NCBI RefSeq assembly: GCF_003097515.1
Contig: NZ_CP029188.1
Span: forward strand, 3,722,501 to 3,786,500
From: Streptomyces tirandamycinicus
GTDB lineage: Bacteria; Actinomycetota; Actinomycetes; Streptomycetales; Streptomycetaceae
Length of the DNA stretch: 64,000 nucleotides
Reading direction: 5' to 3'
The position numbers were made by a program, and so were the translations under genes. The notes below the pieces were generated by a model. It did not search any database, was not told the origin of the DNA, and saw only the letters and a program-made list of their open reading frames with translations. Positions 32,556 to 41,493 of the stretch are shown here, piece after piece (the first letter of the stretch is position 1; each line of letters opens with the position of its first letter).

Positions 32556-35500
32556 ATGCGGTTTGGGGTGCTCGGGCCACTCGCGGTGTGGGACGACGAC
32601 GGGGAGGCGCTCAAGGTCCCCGAGCTCAAGGTCCGGGCGCTGCTGGCGAACCTGCTCGCACACGACGGGAAGCCGGTCTCCGTGGACCGCCTCGTCCACG
32701 ACCTGTGGGGTGACGAACCGCCCGGCAAGCCGGCCGGCGCCCTCCAGGCCAAGGTCTCCCAGCTCCGTCGCGTCCTCGGCCGGGACCGCGTCGTACGTCA
32801 GGCCCCCGGCTACCGTCTGCGGCTCGACCTCGTGTCCGACGAGGTGGACGCGGACCGGTTCCGGGCCCTCGTGGCCGAAGCCCGTCCTGCCCGGGACCCG
32901 CGCGCACGGGCGGCGCTCCTCACCGAGGCTCTCGATCTGTGGCGGGGGCCCGCGTACGCGGACTTCGCGGACGAGGAGTTCGCGCGGGTGACCGCCCGGC
33001 GCCTCGCCGAGCAGCGGCTGTCCGTGGTGGAGGAGCAGGCCGAGGCCCGGCTGGAGACCGGTGACCACGCCCTGCTCGCGGGCGAGTTGACCGACCTGGT
33101 GGCCCGGCACCCCCTGCGGGAACGCCTGCGCGCTCTCCAGATGCGGGCGCTCTACCTGTCCGGCCGCCAGGGCGAGGCCCTCGCCTCGTACGAGGTCCTG
33201 CGCGTCCATCTCGCCAAGAGTCTCGGTGTCGACCCGAGCCCCGCGCTGAGCGCACTGCACCAGGCGCTGCTCCGTCACGACCCGGAGCTGGACCGGACGA
33301 CCACGACCACGTCCACCCCCACGTCCACCCCCACGATCACAACCGCGCCCCCGTTAGCGGCGCCCGGCACAACGGCGCCCGCTGCGGCGGGATCGGCCAC
33401 GGAGGCAGCGGTGCCCGGCCCGGCGGCGACCGATTCCAAGGCAGCCGGCCCGCCCCCCGGCGGCGGCGCGGTGGCCCTCCGCACCGCCGCGCCCGTACTC
33501 GACGGGCCGGCGACCGCCCCCGGAGCCACCACGACGCCCCCGGCGAGTCCCGCGGCGGCCCCGAATCCCCCCACCAGAAGCCCCCACTCGAACCTCCCCG
33601 TCCCTCTCACCCCTCTCATCGGCCGCACCGAAGCCCTCGGCCGCGTCTCCCGGTACCTCGCCACCGCCCGCCTGGTGACGCTCACCGGCCCCGGAGGCGT
33701 GGGCAAGACACGGCTCGCGGCGGCGGCGGCCGGCACGGTGGACGCGGACGAACTTCCCGACGGCGTATGGCTCGTGGATCTCTCCGGCGTCCGGCCCGGG
33801 ACCTCCGCCGACCTCGCCCAGGTGGTGGCATCCGCCCTCGGCATCCGGGACGGCGCCCCGGCCGCGATGCCGGGCGCCGGGGCCGGAGCGCATGCACCCT
33901 CCCCGGCGCACCGCCTCGCCGCCGCCCTGCGGGACCGTCGCGTCCTGCTGGTCCTGGACGGCTGCGAGCATGTGGTCGACGCCGCCGCGACGCTCGCCGA
34001 CCTGCTGCTGCGCACGGCCCCGGGTCTCCGGATCCTGGTCACGAGTCAGCAACCGCTGGGGCTGGCGGGCGAGGCCGTGTTCCTCGTGGAGCCGCTGCGG
34101 ACCGACGACGCCGTACGGCTGTTCACCGAGCGTGCCGCGGCTTCCGCCCCCGGTTTCCCGCTGGACCCGGACGGCGCCGACCCGGCGGACCGCGCGGCCG
34201 TCGCGGAGATCTGCCGCCGTCTCGACGGCATCCCACTCGCCCTGGAACTCGCGGCCACCCGCGTACGCGCCCTGGGAGTACGGGAGCTGGCGGGCCGGCT
34301 CGGTGACCGGTTCCGGGTCCTGACCGCCGGGCAGCGGGTCGCGCCCGCCCGCCAGCAGACCCTGCGGGCGGTGATCGACTGGAGCTGGGAACTGCTCAGC
34401 GCGCCCGAGCGCATCGTGCTGCGCCGTCTCGCGGTGCACAGCGACGGCTGCGACCTGGCCGCCGCCGAAGCGGTGTGCGCGGGCGACGGGGTGTCCGGCG
34501 AGGAGGTGCTCGACCTGGTGACGCGGCTCGTCGACCGGTCGTTCGTGGTCGTCGTGGAGGGGCCCACCGGCCCGCGCTACCGGCTCCTCGAGTCCGTCGC
34601 CGCGTACTCCGTGGAACGCCTGCACGAGATGCGGGACGTCGACGCCGTACGCGACCGCCATCTGCGCCACTACCTGGCGCTCGCCGGGCGCGCCGAGTCC
34701 GGGTTGCGCTGTGCGGGCCAGCGGTCCTGGCTGGCCCGGCTCGACGCGGAGGCGGGCAATCTGCGCACGGCGCTCGACGAGGCGGTGCGCCGGGCCGCCG
34801 CCGGGCAGGCCGACGAGGCCGTACGGCTCGCCACCGACCTCTCCTGGTGGTGGCTGCTCCGTGGCAGGCTCACCGAGGCGCGCCGCAGCCTGTCGAACGT
34901 CCTCGGCGCCGTCCCGGGCGGTACCGCACCCGAACTCGAGGTGCTGTACACGGCCTTCGCGCTCCTGACCGGCCACCACAAGGCGGCGGCGGTCGCGGCG
35001 GCCGACGCCGTCCCCGATCCCGTACGCCGCGCCCGTGCCCTCTGGCTGTGCGCGTACGGCCTGTTCAGTGCGGGCGAGGTCACCGCGAGCACGGAGCTGA
35101 ACACCCGGGCTCTCGACCTCTTCGGCGCCGCGGACGACCAGTGGGGCACCGCCGCCGCGCTGGGTCTGCGAGCCACGCTTGCCCTCGTCGGTGGCGACCT
35201 CGAGGCACTGGGCCGGGACGGGCTGCGCAGTGCCGCGCTCTTCGGGGAACTCGGCGACCGCTGGGGTGAACTGCAGACGGTGTCACCGCTCGCCGCCCTC
35301 GCCGAGATCAAGGGCGACTACGAGGAAGCGGCCCGTCTGCAGCGGGAGGGGCTGCGCATCGCGCGGGAACTGGGCCTGGAGGCAGAGGTGTCGGCGCGGC
35401 TCTCCGGGCTCGGCCGGCTCGCGCTGCTCGCTCACGACTGGGACCAGGGCCGCAGCCTGCACGAGCAGGCCCGCCGCATCGCCGCCGAACAGGGCTACAC

Positions 35501-36041
35501 ATACGGCGAGATCCACTCCGAGATGGGCCTCGCGCTCGGCGCCCGCCGATCCGGCGATCTCGAGGCTGCCGAGGCGCACCTGCGGCACATCCGCGACGGC
35601 TACGCGGACGTCTCCTCGGACGCGGGCGACCATCTGCTCCTCGCCGAGTCGGGCTTCATCGCCGAACTCCGCGGTGAGGCAGCCGACTCCGTCCACCACC
35701 ACCTGCGCGGACTGGCCGTCGCCCGCTCCCTCGGCGAGCCGCGCGCGCTCGCCCTCTCCCTCGAAGGCCTCGCGGGCGCCGCGGCACTGCGTGGGCCGGG
35801 GCCCGCGGCCGAGAGCGCGGCGTTGCTCCTCGGCGCGGCGGACGCGGCTCGCCGTGGGGTGGGCGCCCCACTGCCGCCGGCCGAGCGCGGCGACGTCGAC
35901 CGCGTGACGGCGTCGGCCCGGAAGGCGCTGGGCGGACCGGCCTTCGCCGAGGCGTTCGAGCGCGGCGCGCGGCTGACCGCGGAGGAGGCGGTGCGCCATG
36001 CTCGTACGGCACTCGACTGGCCGGACGACACGGCCGGTTGA
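32556..36041 (+). CDS. AfsR-like SARP regulator (winged helix, BTAD, NB-ARC, TPR)
   Basis: The 1161-residue regulator starts with MRFGVLGPLAVWDDDG at ATG 32556. An in-frame ATG at 32541 would add five residues. The domains are an OmpR-type DNA-binding winged helix (about 1-95), a BTAD helical domain (about 100-245), a Thr/Pro/Ala-rich linker (about 250-345, including TTTTSTPTSTPT), an NB-ARC ATPase with TGPGGVGKTRLA and LLVLDGCEHV, and a long TPR-like C-terminus. It is an activator of secondary-metabolite genes that couples ATP hydrolysis to DNA binding. It is divergent from the SDR/MFS genes and close to the AfsA-type signalling locus, so likely part of its cascade. Confidence 0.93.
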   Translation: MRFGVLGPLAVWDDDGEALKVPELKVRALLANLLAHDGKPVSVDRLVHDLWGDEPPGKPAGALQAKVSQLRRVLGRDRVVRQAPGYRLRLDLVSDEVDADRFRALVAEARPARDPRARAALLTEALDLWRGPAYADFADEEFARVTARRLAEQRLSVVEEQAEARLETGDHALLAGELTDLVARHPLRERLRALQMRALYLSGRQGEALASYEVLRVHLAKSLGVDPSPALSALHQALLRHDPELDRTTTTTSTPTSTPTITTAPPLAAPGTTAPAAAGSATEAAVPGPAATDSKAAGPPPGGGAVALRTAAPVLDGPATAPGATTTPPASPAAAPNPPTRSPHSNLPVPLTPLIGRTEALGRVSRYLATARLVTLTGPGGVGKTRLAAAAAGTVDADELPDGVWLVDLSGVRPGTSADLAQVVASALGIRDGAPAAMPGAGAGAHAPSPAHRLAAALRDRRVLLVLDGCEHVVDAAATLADLLLRTAPGLRILVTSQQPLGLAGEAVFLVEPLRTDDAVRLFTERAAASAPGFPLDPDGADPADRAAVAEICRRLDGIPLALELAATRVRALGVRELAGRLGDRFRVLTAGQRVAPARQQTLRAVIDWSWELLSAPERIVLRRLAVHSDGCDLAAAEAVCAGDGVSGEEVLDLVTRLVDRSFVVVVEGPTGPRYRLLESVAAYSVERLHEMRDVDAVRDRHLRHYLALAGRAESGLRCAGQRSWLARLDAEAGNLRTALDEAVRRAAAGQADEAVRLATDLSWWWLLRGRLTEARRSLSNVLGAVPGGTAPELEVLYTAFALLTGHHKAAAVAAADAVPDPVRRARALWLCAYGLFSAGEVTASTELNTRALDLFGAADDQWGTAAALGLRATLALVGGDLEALGRDGLRSAALFGELGDRWGELQTVSPLAALAEIKGDYEEAARLQREGLRIARELGLEAEVSARLSGLGRLALLAHDWDQGRSLHEQARRIAAEQGYTYGEIHSEMGLALGARRSGDLEAAEAHLRHIRDGYADVSSDAGDHLLLAESGFIAELRGEAADSVHHHLRGLAVARSLGEPRALALSLEGLAGAAALRGPGPAAESAALLLGAADAARRGVGAPLPPAERGDVDRVTASARKALGGPAFAEAFERGARLTAEEAVRHARTALDWPDDTAG

Positions 36042-36083
36042 GGAACCGGTCCGCGGTCCGCGGTCCGGGGCCTCGCGAGGGTC

Positions 36084-36755
36084 TTACGGCCGGGGCGGCG
36101 CCGACGGGCACCGGCCGATGTCGGCCTCCGCGGACGGAATGATCGTCCGCACCAGCGCGGTGGTGCGCTCGACGAGGTCGGCGCGATCGCCGAGCACCCA
36201 CGAGATGTGCTGAGCACCGAAGAAGGCTGAGACCAGGACGGTGGCCAGGGTGTCCGGCCCCGGGAGGTCGCCCCGAGCCGCCGCTTCCCGGTCCTTGGCC
36301 AGCCAGGAAGTGATCCGCTCGGTGTACGCCTCGTACGGCATCGGAAGCCGGACGCCGACCATCTGCCGCTCGAGCTGCAGCCGCGCTCCTGCCTGGATGA
36401 CCGTCTCGTCCCGGAAGGCCGTGGCCGTGCGTAGCAGCAGCTCCGCGACGGACCCGAGCGGGGTGAGGCCCAACCGCTCCACGGAGTCCGCGATCTCGCC
36501 GATCCGGCGATAGAACAGGTTGGTCACCGCGAGCGCGAGGGCGTCCTTGTTCTCGTAGTGGAAGTAGACGGCACCTTTCGTCATCCCGGCCGCCTCGGCC
36601 ACGTCCAGGATCGTGACTGCGGGATAGCCCTTGGCGGCGAACGCCCGGGCGGCGGCCACGAGTATCCGCTTCCTCGTCCGCACGGCTCGTTCCTGCTTCA
36701 ACTCCCGTGCAGGTTGCGGTTGCTGGAGGCTGTGGACATCATCGGCCATTTCCAT
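36084..36755 (-). CDS. TetR-family butyrolactone/furan receptor (ArpA/MmfR-like)
   Basis: The 223-residue repressor has an N-terminal HTH (ERAVRTRKRILVAAARAFAA, GMTKGAVYFHYENKDAL), the form typical of ArpA/ScbR/MmfR receptors, and a C-terminal ligand domain containing the expected Trp (SWVLGDRADLV). These receptors bind palindromes near their own gene and release DNA when the signalling lipid appears. It is transcribed divergently from the AfsA-type gene. A strong operator-like palindrome lies between them, which supports autoregulation and control of signal synthesis. Confidence 0.9.
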   Translation of the reverse strand: MEMADDVHSLQQPQPARELKQERAVRTRKRILVAAARAFAAKGYPAVTILDVAEAAGMTKGAVYFHYENKDALALAVTNLFYRRIGEIADSVERLGLTPLGSVAELLLRTATAFRDETVIQAGARLQLERQMVGVRLPMPYEAYTERITSWLAKDREAAARGDLPGPDTLATVLVSAFFGAQHISWVLGDRADLVERTTALVRTIIPSAEADIGRCPSAPPRP

Positions 36756-36782
36756 GGTGATTCACTTTCCGCTCTTTTGGAG

Positions 36783-36802
36783 AAACCTGCTCGAAGGTAT
36801 AT
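36783..36802. promoter_or_regulatory. ARE/MARE-like operator between receptor and afsA-type genes
   Basis: AAACCTGCTCGAAGGTAT (read on the reverse strand ATACCTTCGAGCAGGTTT) matches the methylenomycin MmfR operator as I remember it in 14 of the 16 bases from ACCTGC to GGTAT. It lies 28 nt upstream of the receptor start and about 60 nt upstream of the AfsA-type start, in the right place to repress both. Confidence 0.7.
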
Positions 36803-36863
36803 TTGACGGCCGGGGAACAGGCATCTCCGCCTGCCCCCAGACCTAGGGGGAGGGGGAGGGGCG

Positions 36864-37907
36864 ATGTACCGAAGTCGACTCCGGCGAGAGGCTCTTGACG
36901 GCGCGCTTCGACCGGGCAGGGAGCTCGACTTCCAGCGGACGGTGTCCAGAGGGCTGGTGCACCGGGCGGCCGTGGCCGAGGTATTCGTCACGGACGCGGT
37001 GGCGCTCGGCCGGGACTGTTTCCTGGTGGGGAGCCAGTGGCCGCGCGACCACGCGCTCTACCACCCCGACGCTCATCGGGGCAGCGACCCGCTGCTGTTC
37101 GCCGAGACGATCAGGCAGGCTCTGGTCTACCTCGCCCACTGGCACTACGAAGTCCCGCTCAGCCACCGTTTCGTCGGCTACGACATGGACTTCGAGATCA
37201 CCGACCCGGGCGCCCTGCGGGTGGGAGGCCGGCCGATGCCGGTGGTGTTGGAGGCCCGCTGGCAGTGGACCGATCGCCGCCCGCCACGCCGCTACGGTGC
37301 CCGGATCGAGGTCGGGCTCTCCGTCGGTGGCCGGAGCTGCGGCCGTGGCAGCCTGCGGGTGGTGGCCCTCGACGAGCGCAGCTACCGGATCGTCCGCGGG
37401 CGGGTCGGCCGAGCCGAGTCCGGCGCCGTCGCGTGCGGAGAGCCACACCGGCGCGTGGAGCCGGGCCTGGTCGGTCGGCTGCGGCACAAGGACAGTGTGT
37501 TGGTGCACGGTTCGACGGCCGGTGAATGGCTGCTGAGGCCGGACCCCGAGCACGCGATCCTGTTCGACCATCCCACCGACCACCTGCCGCTGATGGTGCT
37601 GCTCGAGGGCTTCCGTCAGCTGGGCCACCTGACGGCCCATGCGGCGACGGCGCAGCCCGGCGGCCCCGCACTGGCACTCGTGTCGGCGGCCGTCGACTGT
37701 CTGGCCTTCGGCGAGCTCGACGCCCCCACCCGTCTCGTCGTGGCGGAGGACGAGACCGCCGCAGAGACGCGGTCCGGGCATCGGTTACGCCTCGGCGCGC
37801 TGCAGGGTGACACCCTGATCGCGAGTTGTGCCTCGGTGTGGGCTCCGGTGCGGCACGTGACGGGAGGGGATCGGCCCGTCGGTCCGCCCGTGCCCTGTCA
37901 GGCCTGA
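36864..37907 (+). CDS. AfsA-family autoregulator synthase
   Basis: The 347-residue protein has two A-factor-biosynthesis hotdog repeats: LVHRAAVAEVFVTD, SQWPRDHALYHPD and DPLLFAETIRQALVYLAH in the first, and DSVLVHG, DHPTDHLPLMVLLEGFRQ in the second. AfsA-type enzymes join a beta-ketoacyl-ACP to dihydroxyacetone phosphate, starting synthesis of gamma-butyrolactone, butenolide or furan signals. The start ATG has GGGGAGGGG just upstream. It is followed by a flavoenzyme and a phosphatase gene, the set needed for a furan- or butenolide-type hormone. Confidence 0.92.
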   Translation: MYRSRLRREALDGALRPGRELDFQRTVSRGLVHRAAVAEVFVTDAVALGRDCFLVGSQWPRDHALYHPDAHRGSDPLLFAETIRQALVYLAHWHYEVPLSHRFVGYDMDFEITDPGALRVGGRPMPVVLEARWQWTDRRPPRRYGARIEVGLSVGGRSCGRGSLRVVALDERSYRIVRGRVGRAESGAVACGEPHRRVEPGLVGRLRHKDSVLVHGSTAGEWLLRPDPEHAILFDHPTDHLPLMVLLEGFRQLGHLTAHAATAQPGGPALALVSAAVDCLAFGELDAPTRLVVAEDETAAETRSGHRLRLGALQGDTLIASCASVWAPVRHVTGGDRPVGPPVPCQA

Positions 37908-38133
37908 GGGCCAACGCCGCCGGCTCGCGCGGGGACGCGACAACACCCTTTCTCTCGCCTCCTCTTGTCGTCTCGGGCATGGTCCGCGATGCCCGCTTGC
38001 TCGGCGTCGGATGGAAGCGTACTGGAGGCCGGCGAAAAGCCGAAGGGTTCCCGCATGCGCTCGTTGCATGCGGCCGACGACTCCCAGCAGCCCCCACGAG
38101 TGTTGCCGACCGAGGAAGAGACGCAGAGACGCC

Positions 38134-39315
38134 ATGGCTGACGCCGATATGCAACAAGTTCCGGTCATGCCGCCCGGCCGGTCCGGCGGACTGAGCGAGG
38201 AAGCCGTGCGACGGGCCGCCGGCACCGCCCTGCGCGGCACCAGCGAGGCCCGACGGCAGCGGCGGCTGACGGCCGGAACGGTCGCCGCCCTGCAGGCCGC
38301 GGGCTTTGTGCGCCACTTCGTCCCGCGACGCTGGGGTGGCGGCGAGGGGACCTTTGGAGAGGTGTTCGACGCATCCGTCGCGGTGGGGGAGGGCTGTGCC
38401 TCGGCAGCGTGGTGTGCCGTCCTGTGGGCGGCACACGGCCGCTTCGCGGCGCTGCTCCCCGAAGAGGGGCAGAGGGAGATCTGGGGCGAGGGACCCGACG
38501 TCCGGATCGCCGCCGTCCTCAAACCGTCGGGGAGTGCGTCCAGGCTGCCCGGGGGTTGGCTGCTCCAGGGCGAGTGGGAGCCGGCCAGCAGTGTCGACCA
38601 CGCCCACTGGGTTCTGCTCGCCGCCCCGGAGGCCGACGGACCGGGCCGTCCGGCACGTGTCTTCGCGGTTCCGAGGAGCCTGGTCTCCGTCCGCGACACC
38701 TGGAAGGCCACCGGGCTGCTCGCCACCGGCGGCAGCACGGTGGTGCTGGACGCGGCCGTGGTGCCCGACGGCCGCAGCGTCTCCCTCGCCACGCTGCTCG
38801 GCGGCGCCGGCGCCGGCGCCGGCACGGCGCTTCGATCCCGGTGCCACACTGCGCCCGCCCACCTCGCGGGCGGCCTGATGTTCTGCGCACCCGCGGTCGG
38901 CGCTGCCCGGCGCGCCCTGACGGTCTGGATCCGATGGGCCGGGGCGACCGCCCCCGACGGCGTACGGCCGCTGGACCGGCCTTCGGTGCGGGAGCGTCTC
39001 GCCCGCTCCTCCGCCGAGATCGAGGCGGCCGAACTGATGCTGCGCACGGCGGCGGGGAGGGCGGACACCGAGGCGATCACTGCGGAGGCGATCGCCGCCA
39101 ACCGCCGGGACGCCGCCGTGGCCGCGGACTGGCTGGCCACCGCCGTCGACCGGCTCTTCCGCACCGGGGGGACCCATCTTCTGGATTCGGAAGGCGAATT
39201 GCACCGGCACTGGACGGATGTTCTGACCATCGCGTCCCATGGCGCCCTGCGCCTGGAAGCGGCTGCCGAGGCCTACGCCGGCGCCCTCGGCACCGGTGGG
39301 GCCGGCGATGCCTGA
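38134..39315 (+). CDS. Acyl-CoA dehydrogenase-fold flavoenzyme
   Basis: The 393-residue protein follows the acyl-CoA dehydrogenase / group D flavin monooxygenase fold. It has a helical N-terminus (FVRHFVPRRWGGGEGTFGEVFDA), SAAWCAVLWAAH, the beta segment GWLLQGEWEPASSVDHAHWVLL, and STVVLDAAVVPDG. The catalytic base of true acyl-CoA dehydrogenases is not evident, so it may be an oxidase or hydroxylase. In avenolide-type hormone clusters an acyl-CoA oxidase (Aco) has a comparable place. The stop overlaps the phosphatase start by 8 nt. Most likely it tailors the signalling lipid made by the AfsA-type enzyme. Confidence 0.82.
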   Translation: MADADMQQVPVMPPGRSGGLSEEAVRRAAGTALRGTSEARRQRRLTAGTVAALQAAGFVRHFVPRRWGGGEGTFGEVFDASVAVGEGCASAAWCAVLWAAHGRFAALLPEEGQREIWGEGPDVRIAAVLKPSGSASRLPGGWLLQGEWEPASSVDHAHWVLLAAPEADGPGRPARVFAVPRSLVSVRDTWKATGLLATGGSTVVLDAAVVPDGRSVSLATLLGGAGAGAGTALRSRCHTAPAHLAGGLMFCAPAVGAARRALTVWIRWAGATAPDGVRPLDRPSVRERLARSSAEIEAAELMLRTAAGRADTEAITAEAIAANRRDAAVAADWLATAVDRLFRTGGTHLLDSEGELHRHWTDVLTIASHGALRLEAAAEAYAGALGTGGAGDA

Positions 39316-40003
39316 CGCGATTGCGCGGGCACCCCGGCGGCTGGCGTTCAGCGACGTCGATGAGACGCTGCTCAGCGGCAAGAGCCTGTTCGACTTCCTG
39401 GACTTCTACTTCGCCGGGCGGCACGGGGCCGACGGGGCCCGGCACGCGGCGAGGACCCGGCGCCGTATCGCCGGTCTGGTGGCCGCAGGCTCCTCTCGTG
39501 AGGTGGGGAACCGTGCGTACTACGAGGCGTGGACGGGTGAACGGCTGGACGTCGTGACGGCCTGGGGAGCCGAATGGTTCGCCCGGAGAAGCACCGTGCC
39601 CGGCTTCTACGTGCCCGCCACGCGCGCGGCACTGCGCGAGCACCGGAACGCCGGGGACGGCATCGTCCTGGTGTCGGGTTCCTTTCCCGCGGTGGTGGAT
39701 CCCGTCGCGGTCGGCATCGGCGCCCACCACGTGCTCTGCACCCGCCCCGCGGTGCGGGACGGGGTCCTCACCGGCGGCATAGCCGGGGAGCCGTGCATCG
39801 GGGAGGGCAAGCGAAGAGCCGTGCGACGCCTGGTCGAGCGCTACCCGGACATCAGCATGTCCGACTGCTACGGATACGGTGACCACCGGTCGGACCTCCC
39901 GATGCTGACGGAGGTCGGACACCCCGTCGTCGTCGGTGACGACCCGGAGCTGGCGGCAGGGCTCCCCGGCGCTCGCGTGCTGCCGGCTGCCGGGCCGGTG
40001 TGA
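39308..40003 (+). CDS. HAD-IB family phosphatase
   Basis: The 231-residue enzyme has the HAD nucleophile motif DVDET (Asp16, Asp18), motif II VLVSGSFPAVV, the lysine of GEGKRRAV, and the acidic motif IV YGDHRSDLPML. This is the HAD-IB arrangement of the phosphoserine-phosphatase type. The MmfP-like phosphatases of furan and butenolide hormone clusters belong to the same superfamily and remove the phosphate left from dihydroxyacetone phosphate. The start ATG lies inside the end of the flavoenzyme gene (8-nt overlap), so it is translated with it. Confidence 0.88.
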   Translation: MPDAIARAPRRLAFSDVDETLLSGKSLFDFLDFYFAGRHGADGARHAARTRRRIAGLVAAGSSREVGNRAYYEAWTGERLDVVTAWGAEWFARRSTVPGFYVPATRAALREHRNAGDGIVLVSGSFPAVVDPVAVGIGAHHVLCTRPAVRDGVLTGGIAGEPCIGEGKRRAVRRLVERYPDISMSDCYGYGDHRSDLPMLTEVGHPVVVGDDPELAAGLPGARVLPAAGPV

Positions 40004-40045
40004 TCGGAGGGCCCTGGGGCCGCGGCCGGCGTCGCGGCGTGGGTC

Positions 40046-40624
40046 TCAGTCCCTGTCGCCCGAGGACAGCAACTGCCAGATCTGGCAGATCTGCTCGGTG
40101 CCGTCACCGGGCCCGTTCGCCGGCTCGGTGTAGTACGTGCCGCACATCAGGGCCACGACCAGGGAGCTGATCAGTTCCGGACGCTGCCGGCCGATCAGTT
40201 CGTCCCGCTCCTGGGCGTCGCCGACGAGCCGGGTGAGCGCGGCAGACAGATCGGTGATGACCGCCGGCATCCGTCCCTGGGTGCGGGCGTCCTCCAGCGC
40301 GAGTCTGAGGCCGGCGCGGAAACGCAGGTCCGACTGTATGCGGTGGACGAAACCGACGGTGACGTGCTCCAGGCTCGTCAGCGGAGAGTCCCCCTCGGCG
40401 ATCTCCTCCAGCAGTTCGCGCCCCACCTGGTTGAACGACGAGGTGAACACGGCGGCGAGAGCGTCCTTGGACGGGAAGTGGGCGTACAGCGCGCCCTTCG
40501 TCATGCCGACGTGGGTCGCGATGCGCTGGAGATTGGCACCCGCGTAGCCGTGGCGCGAAAACTCGTCCGCCGAGGCATCCAGGAATCGCTCGTAGGTCCG
40601 CGAAGCCCTCTCCTGTTTCGTCAT
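40046..40624 (-). CDS. Second TetR-family autoregulator receptor
   Basis: The 192-residue repressor has HTH residues ERASRTYERFLDASADEF and GMTKGALYAHFPSKDAL, close to ArpA-type receptors. ATG 40624 with GGAGGGG upstream is preferred over the in-frame start at 40657. The C-terminal tail carries a QICQIWQLLS segment. Two ArpA-like receptors flanking an afsA gene is the arrangement of methylenomycin (MmfR/MmyR), where one senses the hormone and the other may act as a non-responding repressor. It converges on the phosphatase gene. Confidence 0.88.
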   Translation of the reverse strand: MTKQERASRTYERFLDASADEFSRHGYAGANLQRIATHVGMTKGALYAHFPSKDALAAVFTSSFNQVGRELLEEIAEGDSPLTSLEHVTVGFVHRIQSDLRFRAGLRLALEDARTQGRMPAVITDLSAALTRLVGDAQERDELIGRQRPELISSLVVALMCGTYYTEPANGPGDGTEQICQIWQLLSSGDRD

Positions 40625-40658
40625 GGTTCCCCTCCGTCGGCGCCCGGTTACTCGCAAT

Positions 40659-40678
40659 AACAGTCTTCGAGGAATCTT
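40659..40678. promoter_or_regulatory. Weak ARE-like candidate upstream of second TetR
   Basis: AACAGTCTTCGAGGAATCTT shares the CTTCGAG core with the operator at 36783 but has a poor outer half. It lies 35 nt upstream of the repressor start, where an autoregulatory site is expected. The rest of 40679-40990 shows no gene. Confidence 0.3.
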
Positions 40679-40995
40679 TTCCTGTCGGCGGACGGCTTAC
40701 AAGTTCGGGTGGGGGTGCGGCCTGCGTCATCGGGCTGCGGTGGCGGGATCGTTGCGCCGCCGGGCGCCGGAGGGCGGCGGTGGGCGGGGGTGCGTCCAGG
40801 TGTGCCCGCTCGGGAGGGCGGGCGGTCGCCTGCAGGAATCGCGGGGGTGCGCCGGTGTCGAAGGGTCTCGAGGTGATCGGTGGGCGGGTCGTTCCGGCGG
40901 TCGGCCGCGGGTCGCGGAGGAAGGCCGGGTCTCGCTGCCGGGGGGTGGCCGCCGAGTGAGCGTGTGCACGTCAGTCACGTCGCTCTCCCGGCAAA

Positions 40996-41023
40996 TATTC
41001 GAACAGGCGTATTATTCGAACCG
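40996..41023 (+). promoter_or_regulatory. Leaderless promoter with repeated TATTCGAAC
   Basis: TATTCGAAC occurs at 40996-41004 and 41013-41021. A -10-like TATTAT (41010-41015) ends 7 nt before the GTG at 41023, so the transcript would start at the start codon. The TCGAAC-aggc-GT stretch equals one half and part of the other half of an actinobacterial SOS (LexA) box. Confidence 0.4.
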
Positions 41024-41493
41024 TGGCCGAAGACGACTTCCCCGATGAGCTGCGCGACGCCCAGCTGCGCCTGCACCAGGCCCGGTCCGCGTACCGGGCG
41101 CTGTGCCGGGAGCTGCCGTGGTCGGTCGAATCCGCTGAAGGGTGGACGGGGGAGGAGGGGCACTACTCCGGCTACCGTCGCGAGTTCCCGGCGAGCCCCG
41201 GGTGGACCGAGGCGCAGAGGGCCGAGGAGGCCACGCTCCGCGAGCGCGTACTGACGCTGTCGATCGAGGTGTCGACGCACCCGTACTGGGCGGGTCTCGA
41301 CCGGCCGGAGGTGGTGAAGGCCCGCATGGCGCTCAAGCACGCCGAGGGCGCGGGCGCCCTCTCCCCGGATGGTTCCGGCGGGGACCGCGGGCGGGGAGCG
41401 GCGGAAGGGGGGTCCGGCCGGGGCGGCGCGGTGCCCGGTTCGGCCGGGGAGGGGTCCGGCGGCGGCCCCCCGACGAGCTCCGCCGCGGCGTGA
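41023..41493 (+). CDS. Hypothetical protein, Gly/Pro-rich tail
   Basis: The 156-residue protein starts at GTG 41023, without a ribosome-binding site, consistent with leaderless translation. The first 115 residues are helical with many charged residues (LRDAQLRLHQARSAYRALCRELPW) and a conserved-looking WAGLDRPEVVKARMALKHAE end. The last 40 are a low-complexity Gly/Ser tail. No family recognised. Its stop overlaps the next gene (GTGA), so the two form a pair. Confidence 0.7.
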   Translation: MAEDDFPDELRDAQLRLHQARSAYRALCRELPWSVESAEGWTGEEGHYSGYRREFPASPGWTEAQRAEEATLRERVLTLSIEVSTHPYWAGLDRPEVVKARMALKHAEGAGALSPDGSGGDRGRGAAEGGSGRGGAVPGSAGEGSGGGPPTSSAAA

